Assembly (NCBI GenBank): GCA_948440265.1 | Contig: CAOJOK010000012.1 | Span: forward strand, 1-55,425 | Direction of reading: 5' to 3' | Source of the DNA: an uncultured Clostridia bacterium | Lineage (GTDB): Bacteria > Bacillota > Clostridia > Christensenellales > Pumilibacteraceae | Length of the DNA: 55,425 bases | The notes under the pieces: model-generated | Seen by the model: the letters and a program-made list of their open reading frames with translations, nothing else | Database searches by the model: none | What the model was told of the DNA's origin: nothing | Shown here: piece after piece, positions 7,733 through 17,812 of the stretch | Numbering within the stretch: the first letter of the stretch is position 1 | How the letters are laid out: every line of letters starts with the position of its first letter | Translations under genes and position numbers: made by a program

Positions 7733-8902
7733 TTATTGTACCACCTTTTCGAAAAAAGTATCAGGATGCTCATGCTCAAACAATTCATTTGCCCACATCA
7801 GTGTTACAAGGTCTTCAGTTTGTGATAAATTGATTATATTATGTGTATACCCAGGAAGCATATGAACTGCTTCAATTTTATTCCCGCTCACCTTGAACTC
7901 TATAACTTCATCGGTACCTATTTTACGTTCTTGAATAAGAGCCTTACCAGAAACCACAATAAAAAATTCCCATTTACTATTATGCCAATGCTCACCTTTG
8001 GTAACGTTAGGCTTACAAACATTTACAGAAAATTGCCCGCAATTCGATGTTTTCAACAATTCAGTAAAACTACCACGCTCATCAATATTCATCTTAAGCG
8101 AAAACTTAACTTTTTCTTTCGGCAAATAAGAAAGATAAGTGGAATACAATTTCTTCTCAAAAGAACCATTCGGAATTTCAGACATAATAAGTGTCTGTGG
8201 CTGGTTATGGAATGTTTGCAGCAAATCCGCTATTGTACCAAGCGTAATTTTATACGCTAATGGGACATAGCAATAACCATTTTTGTTTGTATGTTCTTTG
8301 CCGTTAATCGCGCTAATTAATTCTTCAATCAGATCGTCGATATACACAAGTTCAAGTTCTGTCTCACGATTGTTTATTTGTATCGGTAAGTCTTTTGCTA
8401 TATTGTTACAAAAAGTAGCTACTACGCTATTATAATTTGGCTTACACCATTTTCCAAATAAATTTGGAAATCTGTACACAAGTACTTTCACGCCACGTCG
8501 TTTGCCGTATTCAAAAAACAGTTCTTCTCCAGCTTTTTTACTCTTACCATACTCGCTATTTGCAAACCGCCCGTCAAGAGTTGCTTGTATAGATGAAGAT
8601 AGCATTATGGGACATTTATTACCATATTTTTCAAGTGCATTCAAAAGTGTTTCCGCAAATCCAAAATTGCCATTCATAAATTCGATGTTATCTTTCGGAC
8701 GATTTACTCCAGCAAGATTGAATACAAAATCCGAAATTTTGCAATATTCATTTAGTAAAGTCGGATCGGTATCTATATCATACTCAAAGACATCTTCAAT
8801 ACTAACACTATGCGTCCTATCTTTACCGTCGCGTATGTTTTTTAATGCCGCGCAAAGGTTTTTTCCTACAAACCCTTTCGCCCCAGTTACAAGAATCTTC
8901 AT
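7733..8902 (-). CDS. capF: CapF-type bifunctional epimerase/reductase (SDR plus cupin)
   Basis: A 389-residue two-domain enzyme. The N-terminal half is an extended SDR with GAKGFVGKNL near residue 7 and the catalytic YGKSK near 120. The C-terminal cupin, from about residue 270, carries metal-ligand residues in GEHWHNSKWEF. This domain order is characteristic of CapF, in which the cupin epimerises C3 and the SDR reduces C4 of the CapE product to UDP-L-PneNAc. The length is slightly above the usual roughly 370. It lies between capE (one base upstream) and capG. Confidence 0.9.
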   Translation of the reverse strand: MKILVTGAKGFVGKNLCAALKNIRDGKDRTHSVSIEDVFEYDIDTDPTLLNEYCKISDFVFNLAGVNRPKDNIEFMNGNFGFAETLLNALEKYGNKCPIMLSSSIQATLDGRFANSEYGKSKKAGEELFFEYGKRRGVKVLVYRFPNLFGKWCKPNYNSVVATFCNNIAKDLPIQINNRETELELVYIDDLIEELISAINGKEHTNKNGYCYVPLAYKITLGTIADLLQTFHNQPQTLIMSEIPNGSFEKKLYSTYLSYLPKEKVKFSLKMNIDERGSFTELLKTSNCGQFSVNVCKPNVTKGEHWHNSKWEFFIVVSGKALIQERKIGTDEVIEFKVSGNKIEAVHMLPGYTHNIINLSQTEDLVTLMWANELFEHEHPDTFFEKVVQ

Positions 8903-8903
8903 A

Positions 8904-9941
8904 TTATTTTTCTTCTGCCAATCGCTCTTGGATATATGGAAGCGCAGCTATTTTTCTCGTGGTTTGCTCTACATCCAATAATTCCGTATTGTTTGAATTG
9001 AACTCTGTTAAAGTGTTCCTTTCCTTATTTCCTTGTGTAAAATATTTATCGTAATTAAGTCCACGCTTGTCACAAGGTACACGATAAAAATTTCCCATAT
9101 CAATTGCGTGCGCACATTCCTCATTGGTTAAAAGTGTTTCATACATTTTTTCACCGTGACGAATTCCTATAACTTTTATATTTTCTTCCTTTCCGCCAAA
9201 CAATTGCATTACTGCCTTTGCTTGTGTTTCTATAGTGCAAGCAGGGGCTTTCTGCACAAGTATATCACCGCTATGCCCATTTTCGAATGCAAATAATACA
9301 AGTTCAACCGCCTCTTCTAGTGACATAATAAATCTTGTCATTTTAGGCTCTGTAATTGTTATCGGATTACCAGCTCTTATTTGGTCTATCCACAGAGGTA
9401 TGACGCTTCCTCGGCTACACATTACATTTCCATATCGTGTGCAACATATTTTTGTATTGATAGCTGTGCGGGCCTTTGCGACGATAACTTTTTCCATCAT
9501 CGCTTTGCTTGTTCCCATAGCATTTACAGGATATGCTGCTTTATCTGTAGAAAGACATATTACAGCTTTGACACCTTCCTCGATTGCTGCCGTAAGTACA
9601 TTTTCAGTGCCAAATACATTTGTCTTCACTGCTTCTATCGGAAAAAACTCGCAACTGGGCACTTGCTTTAATGCCGCCGCGTGAAATATATAATCAACTC
9701 CATTCATAGCATTTCGCACACTGGCAATATCTCTAACATCACCGATATGAAATTTTATTTTATCCGCGACTTCCGGCATCTTAGCTTGAAACTCGTGTCG
9801 CATATCGTCTTGTTTCTTCTCATCACGAGAGAAAATGCGTATTTCTCCAATATCCGTTGCCAAAAACTTATTAAGAACGGCATTTCCAAAACTACCAGTT
9901 CCACCAGTAATCATTAAAGTTTTATTTGTAAATAGCGACAT
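8904..9941 (-). CDS. capE: CapE-type UDP-GlcNAc 4,6-dehydratase/5-epimerase
   Basis: A 345-residue SDR of the CapE/FlaA1 group. TGGTGSFGNAVL lies near residue 13. The usual Tyr of the YxxxK motif is replaced by Met in MGTSK, as expected for inverting 4,6-dehydratases of this type. It starts UDP-L-FucNAc synthesis from UDP-GlcNAc. I chose ATG 9941 because AAGGAGTG lies directly upstream; an earlier ATG would overlap rfbB. The gene begins 10 nt after the rfbB stop. Confidence 0.9.
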   Translation of the reverse strand: MSLFTNKTLMITGGTGSFGNAVLNKFLATDIGEIRIFSRDEKKQDDMRHEFQAKMPEVADKIKFHIGDVRDIASVRNAMNGVDYIFHAAALKQVPSCEFFPIEAVKTNVFGTENVLTAAIEEGVKAVICLSTDKAAYPVNAMGTSKAMMEKVIVAKARTAINTKICCTRYGNVMCSRGSVIPLWIDQIRAGNPITITEPKMTRFIMSLEEAVELVLFAFENGHSGDILVQKAPACTIETQAKAVMQLFGGKEENIKVIGIRHGEKMYETLLTNEECAHAIDMGNFYRVPCDKRGLNYDKYFTQGNKERNTLTEFNSNNTELLDVEQTTRKIAALPYIQERLAEEK

Positions 9942-9951
9942 ATTCCACTCC

Positions 9952-10971
9952 TTATCTATTGCCATACATCTTTTCATAATAGTTTTTATATTCTCCAGAA
10001 ATAATGGTTTCCCACCATTCCCGATTATTCAAATACCATTCAATCGTCTTCTTTATACCATCCTTGAATTTTGTTTTCGGAAACCAACCGAGCTCATTAT
10101 ATATTTTAGATGGGTCTATCGCATAACGAAGATCGTGTCCTTTTCTATCAGTCACAAAAGTTATCAACCTCTCGGACTTACCTAGTTCTTTGCAAATTAG
10201 TTTCACTATATCAATATTACGCATTTCATTATGCCCACCAACATTATATATCTCGCCGATTTTTCCATTGTGAATAATAAGATCTATTGCTATGCAGTGG
10301 TCTTTCACATACAACCAATCTCGCACATTTTCACCCGTACCGTAAACAGGTAATGGCTTATCATTAAGGGCATTAGCAATAATAAGCGGAATAAGTTTCT
10401 CTGGAAAATGATACGGACCATAGTTATTTGAGCAACGGCTTATACTTACAGGCAATCCATAAGTACGATGATAAGCAAGTACTAACAAATCTGCACCGGC
10501 CTTACTTGAAGAATATGGACTGCTGGTCTGAATAGGTGTTTCTTCAGTGAAAAACATATCCGGACGGTCAAGCGGCAAATCTCCATATACCTCATCGGTA
10601 GAAACTTGATGATAACGTTTTATTCCATACTTGCGACAAGCATCCATTAAAACTGCCGTACCCATTATATTTGTTTTCAAAAATATATCGGGTGTTTCTA
10701 TGCTTCTATCTACATGGCTTTCGGCAGCAAAATTTACTATTATATCAGGTTTTTCTTCTTCAAATAACTTATACACCGCTGCTCTATCGCAAATATCTGC
10801 TTTCACAAAACGAAAATTCGAATTATCCATTATTGGTACAAGCGTAGAAAGATTGCCTGCATAAGTTAGCTTATCCAAACAAACTATATGATAATCAGGA
10901 TATTTTTCTAACATATAAAAAATAAAGTTGCTTCCTATAAATCCGGCACCGCCCGTAACTATAATTGTCAT
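9952..10971 (-). CDS. rfbB: dTDP-glucose 4,6-dehydratase
   Basis: A 339-residue SDR and the second enzyme of dTDP-L-rhamnose synthesis. Seen: TGGAGFIGSNF at the N-terminus, the acidic STDEVYGD motif, catalytic YSSSKAG (YxxxK) and RCSNNYGPYHFPEKLIP, which is specific to RfbB/RmlB. Length is normal. An AGGAG ribosome binding site precedes ATG 10971. With rfbA and the rfbCD frame it supplies a complete dTDP-rhamnose pathway. Confidence 0.95.
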   Translation of the reverse strand: MTIIVTGGAGFIGSNFIFYMLEKYPDYHIVCLDKLTYAGNLSTLVPIMDNSNFRFVKADICDRAAVYKLFEEEKPDIIVNFAAESHVDRSIETPDIFLKTNIMGTAVLMDACRKYGIKRYHQVSTDEVYGDLPLDRPDMFFTEETPIQTSSPYSSSKAGADLLVLAYHRTYGLPVSISRCSNNYGPYHFPEKLIPLIIANALNDKPLPVYGTGENVRDWLYVKDHCIAIDLIIHNGKIGEIYNVGGHNEMRNIDIVKLICKELGKSERLITFVTDRKGHDLRYAIDPSKIYNELGWFPKTKFKDGIKKTIEWYLNNREWWETIISGEYKNYYEKMYGNR

Positions 10972-10982
10972 AACTATCTCCT

Positions 10983-11870
10983 TTAATATCTAAGTTTTCC
11001 CTCGGCTACGTTTTTTAAATGTTCTCCGTAAGGGCTTTTGCCATATCGTTTAGCGGATTCTAAAAGTTTTTCCCTATTTATCCATCCGTTTTTATATGCG
11101 ATTTCTTCTGGCGCAGAAATTACTACACTTTGTCGCTTCTGTACCATTTGGACAAAAGAGGCAGCGTCGGTCAAACTATCCATTGTACCTGTGTCTAGCC
11201 ACGCAAATCCGCGTCCTAAAAGTTGCACATCTATCAACTCTTTTTCAAGATACATTTCATTTAATGCAGTAATTTCAAGTTCTCCTCTATCAGACGGTTT
11301 TATTTTCTTTGCCAAACTGCTTACTCCCATAGGATAAAAATACAATCCAGTTACGGCGTAATTGGAAATGTATTCGTCAGGTTTTTCGACAATTCTGGTT
11401 GCTTTACCTTTGTCATTGAAATCAACCACGCCAAATCGTTCAGGGTCATTCACATAGTAACCAAAAATCGTTGTTCTTTTAATCTCTTCCGCATTTTTTT
11501 TCGCAGTTTTGAGTAGTCTGGAAAAGCCATTACCATAAAAAATATTATCCCCGAGCACCATAGCACAAGCATCGTCCCCGATAAATTCCTCTCCAAGTAT
11601 AAAAGCCTGGGCGAGGCCATCCGGTGACGGTTGAACTTTATACGAAAAATTTATACCGTAATTACTTCCATCCCCTAAAAGTCGTTCAAAATTGGGTATA
11701 TCCACAGGTGTAGAAATTATGAGTATATCCTTTATTCCAGCAAGCATAAGGGTAGATAAAGGATAATAAACCATAGGCTTATCATAAACAGGCAAAAGCT
11801 GTTTGCTTGTCACCATTGTCAACGGATACAAACGCGTACCTGCACCACCCGCCAATATTATTCCTTTCAT
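10983..11870 (-). CDS. rfbA: Glucose-1-phosphate thymidylyltransferase
   Basis: A 295-residue nucleotidyltransferase and the first enzyme of dTDP-rhamnose synthesis. [18 protein letters not shown] is the sugar nucleotidyltransferase signature. [27 protein letters not shown] and AWLDTGT are RmlA-specific. ATG 11870 overlaps the rfbD stop by 4 nt and has a strong GGAGGAG site, so it is translationally coupled. Confidence 0.95.
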   Translation of the reverse strand: MKGIILAGGAGTRLYPLTMVTSKQLLPVYDKPMVYYPLSTLMLAGIKDILIISTPVDIPNFERLLGDGSNYGINFSYKVQPSPDGLAQAFILGEEFIGDDACAMVLGDNIFYGNGFSRLLKTAKKNAEEIKRTTIFGYYVNDPERFGVVDFNDKGKATRIVEKPDEYISNYAVTGLYFYPMGVSSLAKKIKPSDRGELEITALNEMYLEKELIDVQLLGRGFAWLDTGTMDSLTDAASFVQMVQKRQSVVISAPEEIAYKNGWINREKLLESAKRYGKSPYGEHLKNVAEGKLRY

Positions 11871-13252
11871 AATATCTCCTCCAAGTATCTTTCAAGTGCA
11901 TCTTGCCACGTAGGCAGTTTTTCTATACCGATGGCATATAATTTACTCTTATCCAAGCGACTGTTGAGTTGTCTCTTGGCCTTGCTTCCGTATTTCACAG
12001 TTGTAGTGGAAATGACTTTAACTTTCTTCCCTGTACGCTTAAATATTTCTTTTGCAAAATCACACCAAGTACATTCTCCCTCATTATTGACATTATACGT
12101 TCCATATTTGTCCATAAACAAAATTTGTACAATAATATTCGCCAGGTCAACCGTATACGTAGGCGCTCCATACTGGTCATCAACAACAGTCAATTCCGTT
12201 TTACTTTCTGCAAGACGCAACATTGTTTTAACAAAATTATTCCCGTGCTTACCAAATACGCCACTCGTACGTAAAATAAAATGTTTTTTGACTTTTTCAG
12301 CTTCTTTTTCTGCATCAAGCTTAGTTTGTCCATATACGCCGAGAGGCACAGTTGCATCGCTCTCTTTGAGCGATGACTTACCATTGTCACCATAAACATA
12401 GTCTGTACTTATATGCACAAACTTGACATCATTGGCAATACAATATTCCGCTATATTCTTTGTACCTAGCACATTAATCCTTGTGCAAATTTCTTTATCG
12501 TCCTCCGCCCTGTCAACTGCCGTATATGCCGCACAATGAACGATGACAGTAGGTTTATATACCCCAAGAAAATGATTGACAGACAATTTGTCAGTTATAT
12601 CGAAATCATATATATCAACACCTATACACTCTATACCTTTCGATTTCAACAATTTCACTACATCATAACCCAATTGCCCATTCACACCTGTCACAAGCAC
12701 ACGCACATCAAAATTGAGCTTGGCTTCAGCAAGCATCGGCGCGGTCTTGTCCTTCTCCGAAAGTATAGGCGCATCAACTGTCCAATCGATAGCAAGCTCC
12801 GAATCGTCAAACCGAATGCCGCCTTCACTCGCTTTATTGTAATAATCATCACATTTATATGCTATTTCCACGTCATCGCTTAACGTCACAAACCCGTGTC
12901 CAAAACCACGAGGAATGTATAACTGCTTTCTATTTTCAGCCGAGAGTTTAACAGCCACCCACTTTTTATAAGTCGGTGACCATAACCGTAAATCCACAGC
13001 GACATCAAGGATTTCACCTTTCAAGCAACGCACCAATTTGCTTTGTGCATATGGGTAATTTTGATAGTGTATCCCTCGAATTGTTCCCTTTTGCGCAGAA
13101 AACGATTGGTTGTCTTGCACAAACGGTGAAATTATCCCTTGCGCTTTCAACTCGTCTTCGCGGAAAGTTTCCATAAACCAACCGCGATTATCACCGTGAA
13201 CATCGGGATTGACTACTATAACGCCGTCAAGAGAAGTTTTTTCATATTTCAT
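11867..13252 (-). CDS. rfbCD: Bifunctional dTDP-4-dehydrorhamnose 3,5-epimerase / dTDP-4-dehydrorhamnose reductase
   Basis: 461 residues read from an internal ATG at 13252. Residues 1 to about 180 are Rfb[19 protein letters not shown] with catalytic His62, and [11 protein letters not shown]. From about 183 the RfbD reductase follows: [20 protein letters not shown] and YGQTK. Fused RfbC-RfbD proteins are known in Clostridia. ATG 13252 has GGAGG five bases upstream, so independent initiation is likely even though the flippase frame reads straight into it without a stop. The two activities complete dTDP-L-rhamnose. Confidence 0.85.
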   Translation of the reverse strand: MKYEKTSLDGVIVVNPDVHGDNRGWFMETFREDELKAQGIISPFVQDNQSFSAQKGTIRGIHYQNYPYAQSKLVRCLKGEILDVAVDLRLWSPTYKKWVAVKLSAENRKQLYIPRGFGHGFVTLSDDVEIAYKCDDYYNKASEGGIRFDDSELAIDWTVDAPILSEKDKTAPMLAEAKLNFDVRVLVTGVNGQLGYDVVKLLKSKGIECIGVDIYDFDITDKLSVNHFLGVYKPTVIVHCAAYTAVDRAEDDKEICTRINVLGTKNIAEYCIANDVKFVHISTDYVYGDNGKSSLKESDATVPLGVYGQTKLDAEKEAEKVKKHFILRTSGVFGKHGNNFVKTMLRLAESKTELTVVDDQYGAPTYTVDLANIIVQILFMDKYGTYNVNNEGECTWCDFAKEIFKRTGKKVKVISTTTVKYGSKAKRQLNSRLDKSKLYAIGIEKLPTWQDALERYLEEIL

Positions 13253-14716
13253 ATCTGCCTCCACTTTCTTTCTTTTAAATATACTTAACAATTTACTTGC
13301 AATAGCAATAGCCGTATCATTACGTAAGAGTAAAGTAATAACAAAGTATATAATCACACTTATCGGCACAGTTATTACAAATCGCAACATAAGTCTATGA
13401 ACAAATACTCTTATTATCCATCCCACCCCGTAAAAAACCACTGCTGCAACCAAACATACAACCAAATACTTAATAGGAAATTTGTATTTTACATTTCTAT
13501 ATGCGTAATAAATAAGCACTACCGTCACAACAATCTCGGAAATGACAGATGCAACTGCTGCACCATTATAACCAATTAACCAAATTAGTAAAAAATTGAG
13601 TACTATATTAACCAACGCACCGATAATTGCTGCTTGCATTATCCTTTTTTCATTATTTGTAGCCATAAGAATCATATGCCCACAAATAAAAGCTATAGAA
13701 AAAACGGGGATTAGAACAGCAAGAATATTGAGTGTAACCACTGCAGGCTCAAATCCACCACCAAAAAGAAGCGGTATTGCAGAATCAGAAACAAGCAATA
13801 CTCCAAAAAAACAAGGAATAGACAAAAACAATGCTAACTTTAATCCTTGACACGCCAATCTATTATATTCTTCTTTTTTTTCATTGTTATAACATTCACT
13901 CAGTCTAGGTAAATAAACCGCACAGGGAGCAGAAATAAGCGCAAAAACAGTCCTAACAACTTTAACCGCATTTGTATAGTACCCCAAATCCGCCTTAGTA
14001 CACATTGCCCCTACCATTGTGGTATCAAGAAGCGTATACAGTTCCGTAGCACAGGAGGACGCCAAAAGGATAAAAATAGTCTTTAAATGCCTTGTTAGTT
14101 TTAAACCACTAAAAGAAAAACTTACATATTTATGTAGCTTAACAAAGTTAAGAATGTAATAACCTACATTTGAAAAACAAAGTATCGCCACATAAACTGC
14201 TATATTTTCCGCTCCTGTAACAAAAACAAATAAAAACCCGACAGATAGCAGTTTGGTTATAGTACTGCAAATAGCTACATATTTGTAATCTTCCGAACCC
14301 TGATAGACCCAGTCAAAGTTTAAAATATTAAACACTATCTGTAGCCCAAAAATCCACATCAACCAATTATTCCGCAGAGTTGACACACTCAACAACATCG
14401 TGTAAAAAGCCACGCAACAAGCCAACGACGAAATTGCGTTAATTATAAACAACTCTGAAAAGACTTTATTGCGTTCTTCTCTGTTCGATTGTAATGCCCC
14501 TATCTTTTTAGTACCATAATTAGGTATCCCTAGTATTGCTATGGTTGTAAAATATGTCATTATATTTTGCGCAAATGCGATCTGTCCCACTCCATCGGCA
14601 GAAAATATACGTGAGGAATACATTGAAAACACTAAAGGAACAGCCACAGCGACAATCCTATATATAACATTCCATATAACATTTGCTATAAGGCTTCTTT
14701 TTTCTACCAATTTCAT
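11867..14716 (-). CDS. Wzx-type oligosaccharide flippase, in one open frame with RfbC and RfbD
   Basis: The first 488 codons (14716-13253) encode a polysaccharide flippase of the MOP/PST group: about 14 hydrophobic helices, an N-terminal [15 protein letters not shown] amphipathic start and [13 protein letters not shown]. It would flip undecaprenyl-linked repeat units across the membrane. No stop codon separates its end (SIFKRKK) from RfbC, so a 949-residue flippase-RfbC-RfbD polypeptide is possible. The strong internal ribosome binding site before 13252 argues that two proteins are made, at least in part. ATG 14716 shares its A with the wzy stop (TGATG), so translation is coupled. A lost stop codon or an indel near the flippase end is an alternative explanation. 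Confidence 0.8.
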   Translation of the reverse strand: MKLVEKRSLIANVIWNVIYRIVAVAVPLVFSMYSSRIFSADGVGQIAFAQNIMTYFTTIAILGIPNYGTKKIGALQSNREERNKVFSELFIINAISSLACCVAFYTMLLSVSTLRNNWLMWIFGLQIVFNILNFDWVYQGSEDYKYVAICSTITKLLSVGFLFVFVTGAENIAVYVAILCFSNVGYYILNFVKLHKYVSFSFSGLKLTRHLKTIFILLASSCATELYTLLDTTMVGAMCTKADLGYYTNAVKVVRTVFALISAPCAVYLPRLSECYNNEKKEEYNRLACQGLKLALFLSIPCFFGVLLVSDSAIPLLFGGGFEPAVVTLNILAVLIPVFSIAFICGHMILMATNNEKRIMQAAIIGALVNIVLNFLLIWLIGYNGAAVASVISEIVVTVVLIYYAYRNVKYKFPIKYLVVCLVAAVVFYGVGWIIRVFVHRLMLRFVITVPISVIIYFVITLLLRNDTAIAIASKLLSIFKRKKVEADMKYEKTSLDGVIVVNPDVHGDNRGWFMETFREDELKAQGIISPFVQDNQSFSAQKGTIRGIHYQNYPYAQSKLVRCLKGEILDVAVDLRLWSPTYKKWVAVKLSAENRKQLYIPRGFGHGFVTLSDDVEIAYKCDDYYNKASEGGIRFDDSELAIDWTVDAPILSEKDKTAPMLAEAKLNFDVRVLVTGVNGQLGYDVVKLLKSKGIECIGVDIYDFDITDKLSVNHFLGVYKPTVIVHCAAYTAVDRAEDDKEICTRINVLGTKNIAEYCIANDVKFVHISTDYVYGDNGKSSLKESDATVPLGVYGQTKLDAEKEAEKVKKHFILRTSGVFGKHGNNFVKTMLRLAESKTELTVVDDQYGAPTYTVDLANIIVQILFMDKYGTYNVNNEGECTWCDFAKEIFKRTGKKVKVISTTTVKYGSKAKRQLNSRLDKSKLYAIGIEKLPTWQDALERYLEEIL

Positions 14717-15822
14717 CAAAATACTATACCCAAATAGAGTGATGACAACAGTCCTTGTGTTATAATGTACAATAAAAATGCAACATATTTCCACGTAAAC
14801 GAATGCCGTCTCTCACAAATAAGTTTATAAATTAGAAATACACTCAGTATTAAAAGAGGCCATTGTGTACGCGTAATAGCTGAAGATATGCCGTTTAAAA
14901 ATGTAAATAGACATAGACCATAGTAATAACCATTTAGTAATTTAATATATGCTTTGTCTTCAATCTTAAATAAGGCAAAAAACAACCCGAGCAAATGATA
15001 GTAAATATATTGACGCGTCAAATAATCAAAAACCGTTGTCCGTTCCACCAATTCAAAATACACAGAATAGTGTCCTACATCATCAAATATCTCTACAATC
15101 TTTTTGAATAATGGTAACAATCCTTGCATCACAATACGACTAAAATCGCAAAAATCAAGCAACAATAATATTAGAGATAAAATAAAGTAAAATTTAAAAG
15201 ATCTATTTTTTACATTTCGAACTATTACCAAATACAGCAAAAACGGCAAAAGAATTATCTGTGTCCAATGCATAAGTATAGACATAACGAAAAAAATAAT
15301 GGCTATTATATTAACTTTATTTTTAGAAACCAGTAATGATACAATTGTCACTAAAGAAAAAGATATCGCCAATCCTGACCTTATGACTTCCGCAGAAAAG
15401 CTCATCCCCCAATATATACAGAATAAAAACAAAAATGTCCCTATGTATCTGTGTTTAATCTCTCCTTGCTTTTGTATAGGCGAATAATTTAAAATCATAA
15501 CGGCAGAATAAGCACATACGAGAACCAAAACAGAAATGCTGATGAGAAACCCATTAACAGACGGACCAAAAATTAATCTTATGACGTCTGTCAATATTCC
15601 GTAAACCGCACTGAAATATGAATTATCATCATTTATGAAACGCGATAAATAAGCACCAAGATCGGAATAATCCTTATATCCGTATTGTCTTGACAATACG
15701 GTAAGAACAAACAACGCACACATAATAAGCGTAATAAATATAGAAATACGTCTACGCTTAATCTCGCAAGAAAAGACGCATATGCCAGATATATAAAAAG
15801 CAAAAAACAAAAAACCGTTCAA
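14716..15822 (-). CDS. Wzy-like polysaccharide polymerase (EpsG-type)
   Basis: A 368-residue integral membrane protein with roughly ten hydrophobic helices and a polar loop carrying GYKDYSDLGAYLSRF near residue 50, as in EpsG/O-antigen polymerases. It would join repeat units on the outer face of the membrane in the Wzx/Wzy route. Wzy proteins are poorly conserved, so the call rests on topology plus position between the flippase and the glycosyltransferases. The start is TTG 15822, overlapping the upstream stop as TTGA. It ends as TGATG with the flippase. Confidence 0.7.
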   Translation of the reverse strand: MNGFLFFAFYISGICVFSCEIKRRRISIFITLIMCALFVLTVLSRQYGYKDYSDLGAYLSRFINDDNSYFSAVYGILTDVIRLIFGPSVNGFLISISVLVLVCAYSAVMILNYSPIQKQGEIKHRYIGTFLFLFCIYWGMSFSAEVIRSGLAISFSLVTIVSLLVSKNKVNIIAIIFFVMSILMHWTQIILLPFLLYLVIVRNVKNRSFKFYFILSLILLLLDFCDFSRIVMQGLLPLFKKIVEIFDDVGHYSVYFELVERTTVFDYLTRQYIYYHLLGLFFALFKIEDKAYIKLLNGYYYGLCLFTFLNGISSAITRTQWPLLILSVFLIYKLICERRHSFTWKYVAFLLYIITQGLLSSLYLGIVF

Positions 15823-16712
15823 CTTATCGTTCCATCTATTCGTACTATATCATTGACTACAAAATTTATTGGCATTTTTTTACCATCTTTCTTACCACGT
15901 TTAATAGCTTTACATTTTTCTTTATCTTTTCGGTAAAGTATCCAAAATTTTATTCGAGTAATTAAATTTATAACAGATGTTTTTAACCAATTTATTTTAT
16001 GTCGATATTTACGTTTAAAATAAATTCCGTTTCTTACAATGTGATAAATTCTAAAAGCCGAATACTGAAAATCATTTAATGTTCCAAACCAAAACTTCCG
16101 TTTTTTTACATCTCCAAGCCGATGCACCATTGAAATTTGATTATTACGTAAAATAGTATATCCGTGTATGCCGAAATTAGTGCAAATATCATTATCAACC
16201 CAATCAATAACCATTGACTCATCAAATCCACCAACATTATTCCACGCCTCAAGCGACATAAATGAACCACTTGTCATACACGCGGATACTTGAGAAACTT
16301 TACTATCGACGTCCCCTTTTTCCTTGACATCTAAATTCACATAATTTACCCGAGGGCAAACAATTGCAATTTCTTGACTTGTCCCCCAAACAATTTCTTG
16401 ACAACCTCTTATAAAATCGTCGCAAACAACTGTGTCATGGTCAAGTGTCAATATCCAATTATATCCATCATCAATGGCTAGTCGACACATAGTATTCAAT
16501 GCTTTTGCTATTCCGTCGTTAGTAGAAGACTCGACTAATACGCAACACTCTGTTTTTAAAATTTTTTTTATCTCCTCTCTATTGGCAGAAGCATTATCAT
16601 AGATATATATGCGTTCAACCTGCCGTTCAACTGATTTGATAACACTTTTAAACAGTTCTATATTAGGATTATAGGTAACAATTGCTACACAAGCGTAAAC
16701 ACATTCAGTCAA
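15819..16712 (-). CDS. GT2 glycosyltransferase, rhamnosyltransferase-like
   Basis: A 297-residue GT-A fold enzyme. IVTYNPN lies at the N-terminus, YDNASANREEI near residue 38 (binding the sugar nucleotide) and LTLDHDT near 88 (the DxD-type metal site). The layout VAIVTYNP...YDNAS...LTLDxD is typical of RfbF/RgpB-like rhamnosyltransferases, which fits the dTDP-rhamnose genes in the operon. The donor is inferred. The start is TTG 16712 with GGAG eight bases upstream, overlapping the preceding stop as TTGA. Confidence 0.75.
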   Translation of the reverse strand: MTECVYACVAIVTYNPNIELFKSVIKSVERQVERIYIYDNASANREEIKKILKTECCVLVESSTNDGIAKALNTMCRLAIDDGYNWILTLDHDTVVCDDFIRGCQEIVWGTSQEIAIVCPRVNYVNLDVKEKGDVDSKVSQVSACMTSGSFMSLEAWNNVGGFDESMVIDWVDNDICTNFGIHGYTILRNNQISMVHRLGDVKKRKFWFGTLNDFQYSAFRIYHIVRNGIYFKRKYRHKINWLKTSVINLITRIKFWILYRKDKEKCKAIKRGKKDGKKMPINFVVNDIVRIDGTIS

Positions 16713-17764
16713 GTTCTTTTTCTCCTGGACAAATATAAAATTTTTCTAGGCAATCCAAATATAAAGTCGGAAAATTTTTTACCGAATAACCATAAAACAC
16801 GATAATACACTCCAGCCGGATAACATATTTTTATATCTAAGGACTTCATTTCTTTCCAATATCTTTTTAATGTTTTTCTGCTATCTGCTCGTGCTCTCGC
16901 CAAACCTCTATATGAACGTAAAGAATATTCTTTTTGAAATGACTTGATCACCAATGTATTCTCTTCTTCATCAAAAATGCGTATTACTTTAATCAAACCT
17001 TTATTAAACTGTAAGTTTGAAAAAATATTATTTCTATCTGCAAGCAAAGGATCCTTGTTGCTCAATTCAGTAGTCCCATATCCGTTTTCGCCATCACCAA
17101 TACAATTTATAAGTTCCGTATTGTCATATATACCCTTATAGTGATATAACATTTTAAGCAAAAGATAAATTTGAAAATAATTGGTATTGATAAAACGATT
17201 CATATTAAAAATAGAATTTTTAACTAAATCGCTTCTAAAAATCAATCCGGAAAATAAAATCCCATCATATAAATATTTAATAGTCGAATCAAAACCACTT
17301 TCTATATCAAAGTTTTGATTGTATTTACGATTTAATGCTTTGTCATCATTACTCGAATATGCAGTCAACATATAGTCTGGTCTTTTTTCTTTGAGGACAT
17401 TTAATATATGGGATAATGCTCCGATATTAAATGCATCATCATCACTTGTGAATAATATATACTGTGCATTTGATAGTGATATTAATTTAGCAAGGTTTCT
17501 ATCATAGCCTAAATTTTCTTCATTGAAATTTGCTATTAATTTATAATCTGATGTCGCAGCAAACTCTTCAAGTTCTTTACGAATTTCTTCTTGTTTTGGC
17601 GACTTATCTTCACTGACAATTATTTCGACATCTTTTACATCTGCGTCTATGCTACGCAAACACCTCATAAGTTCATTTACCCTATTATACGATGTAATAC
17701 AAATAGAAAGCATTGCTTTATTCTCAAATAAATTACTTACTGAATTTTGAATCAACTTTGACAT
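16709..17764 (-). CDS. GT2 family glycosyltransferase
   Basis: A 351-residue GT2 enzyme. ICITSYNRVNELMRCLRSI lies near residue 20, IIVSEDKSP near 48 and FTSDDDAF near 102 (the metal-binding acidic motif). The C-terminal third is basic and likely membrane-associated. Donor and acceptor cannot be told. ATG 17764 has GGAG seven bases upstream. The stop overlaps the next start as TTGA. Confidence 0.8.
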   Translation of the reverse strand: MSKLIQNSVSNLFENKAMLSICITSYNRVNELMRCLRSIDADVKDVEIIVSEDKSPKQEEIRKELEEFAATSDYKLIANFNEENLGYDRNLAKLISLSNAQYILFTSDDDAFNIGALSHILNVLKEKRPDYMLTAYSSNDDKALNRKYNQNFDIESGFDSTIKYLYDGILFSGLIFRSDLVKNSIFNMNRFINTNYFQIYLLLKMLYHYKGIYDNTELINCIGDGENGYGTTELSNKDPLLADRNNIFSNLQFNKGLIKVIRIFDEEENTLVIKSFQKEYSLRSYRGLARARADSRKTLKRYWKEMKSLDIKICYPAGVYYRVLWLFGKKFSDFIFGLPRKILYLSRRKRT

Positions 17765-17812
17765 TTATTTCTCCAAATGAATTCGTTTTTACTAATATTT
17801 TAAAAATTCCAT

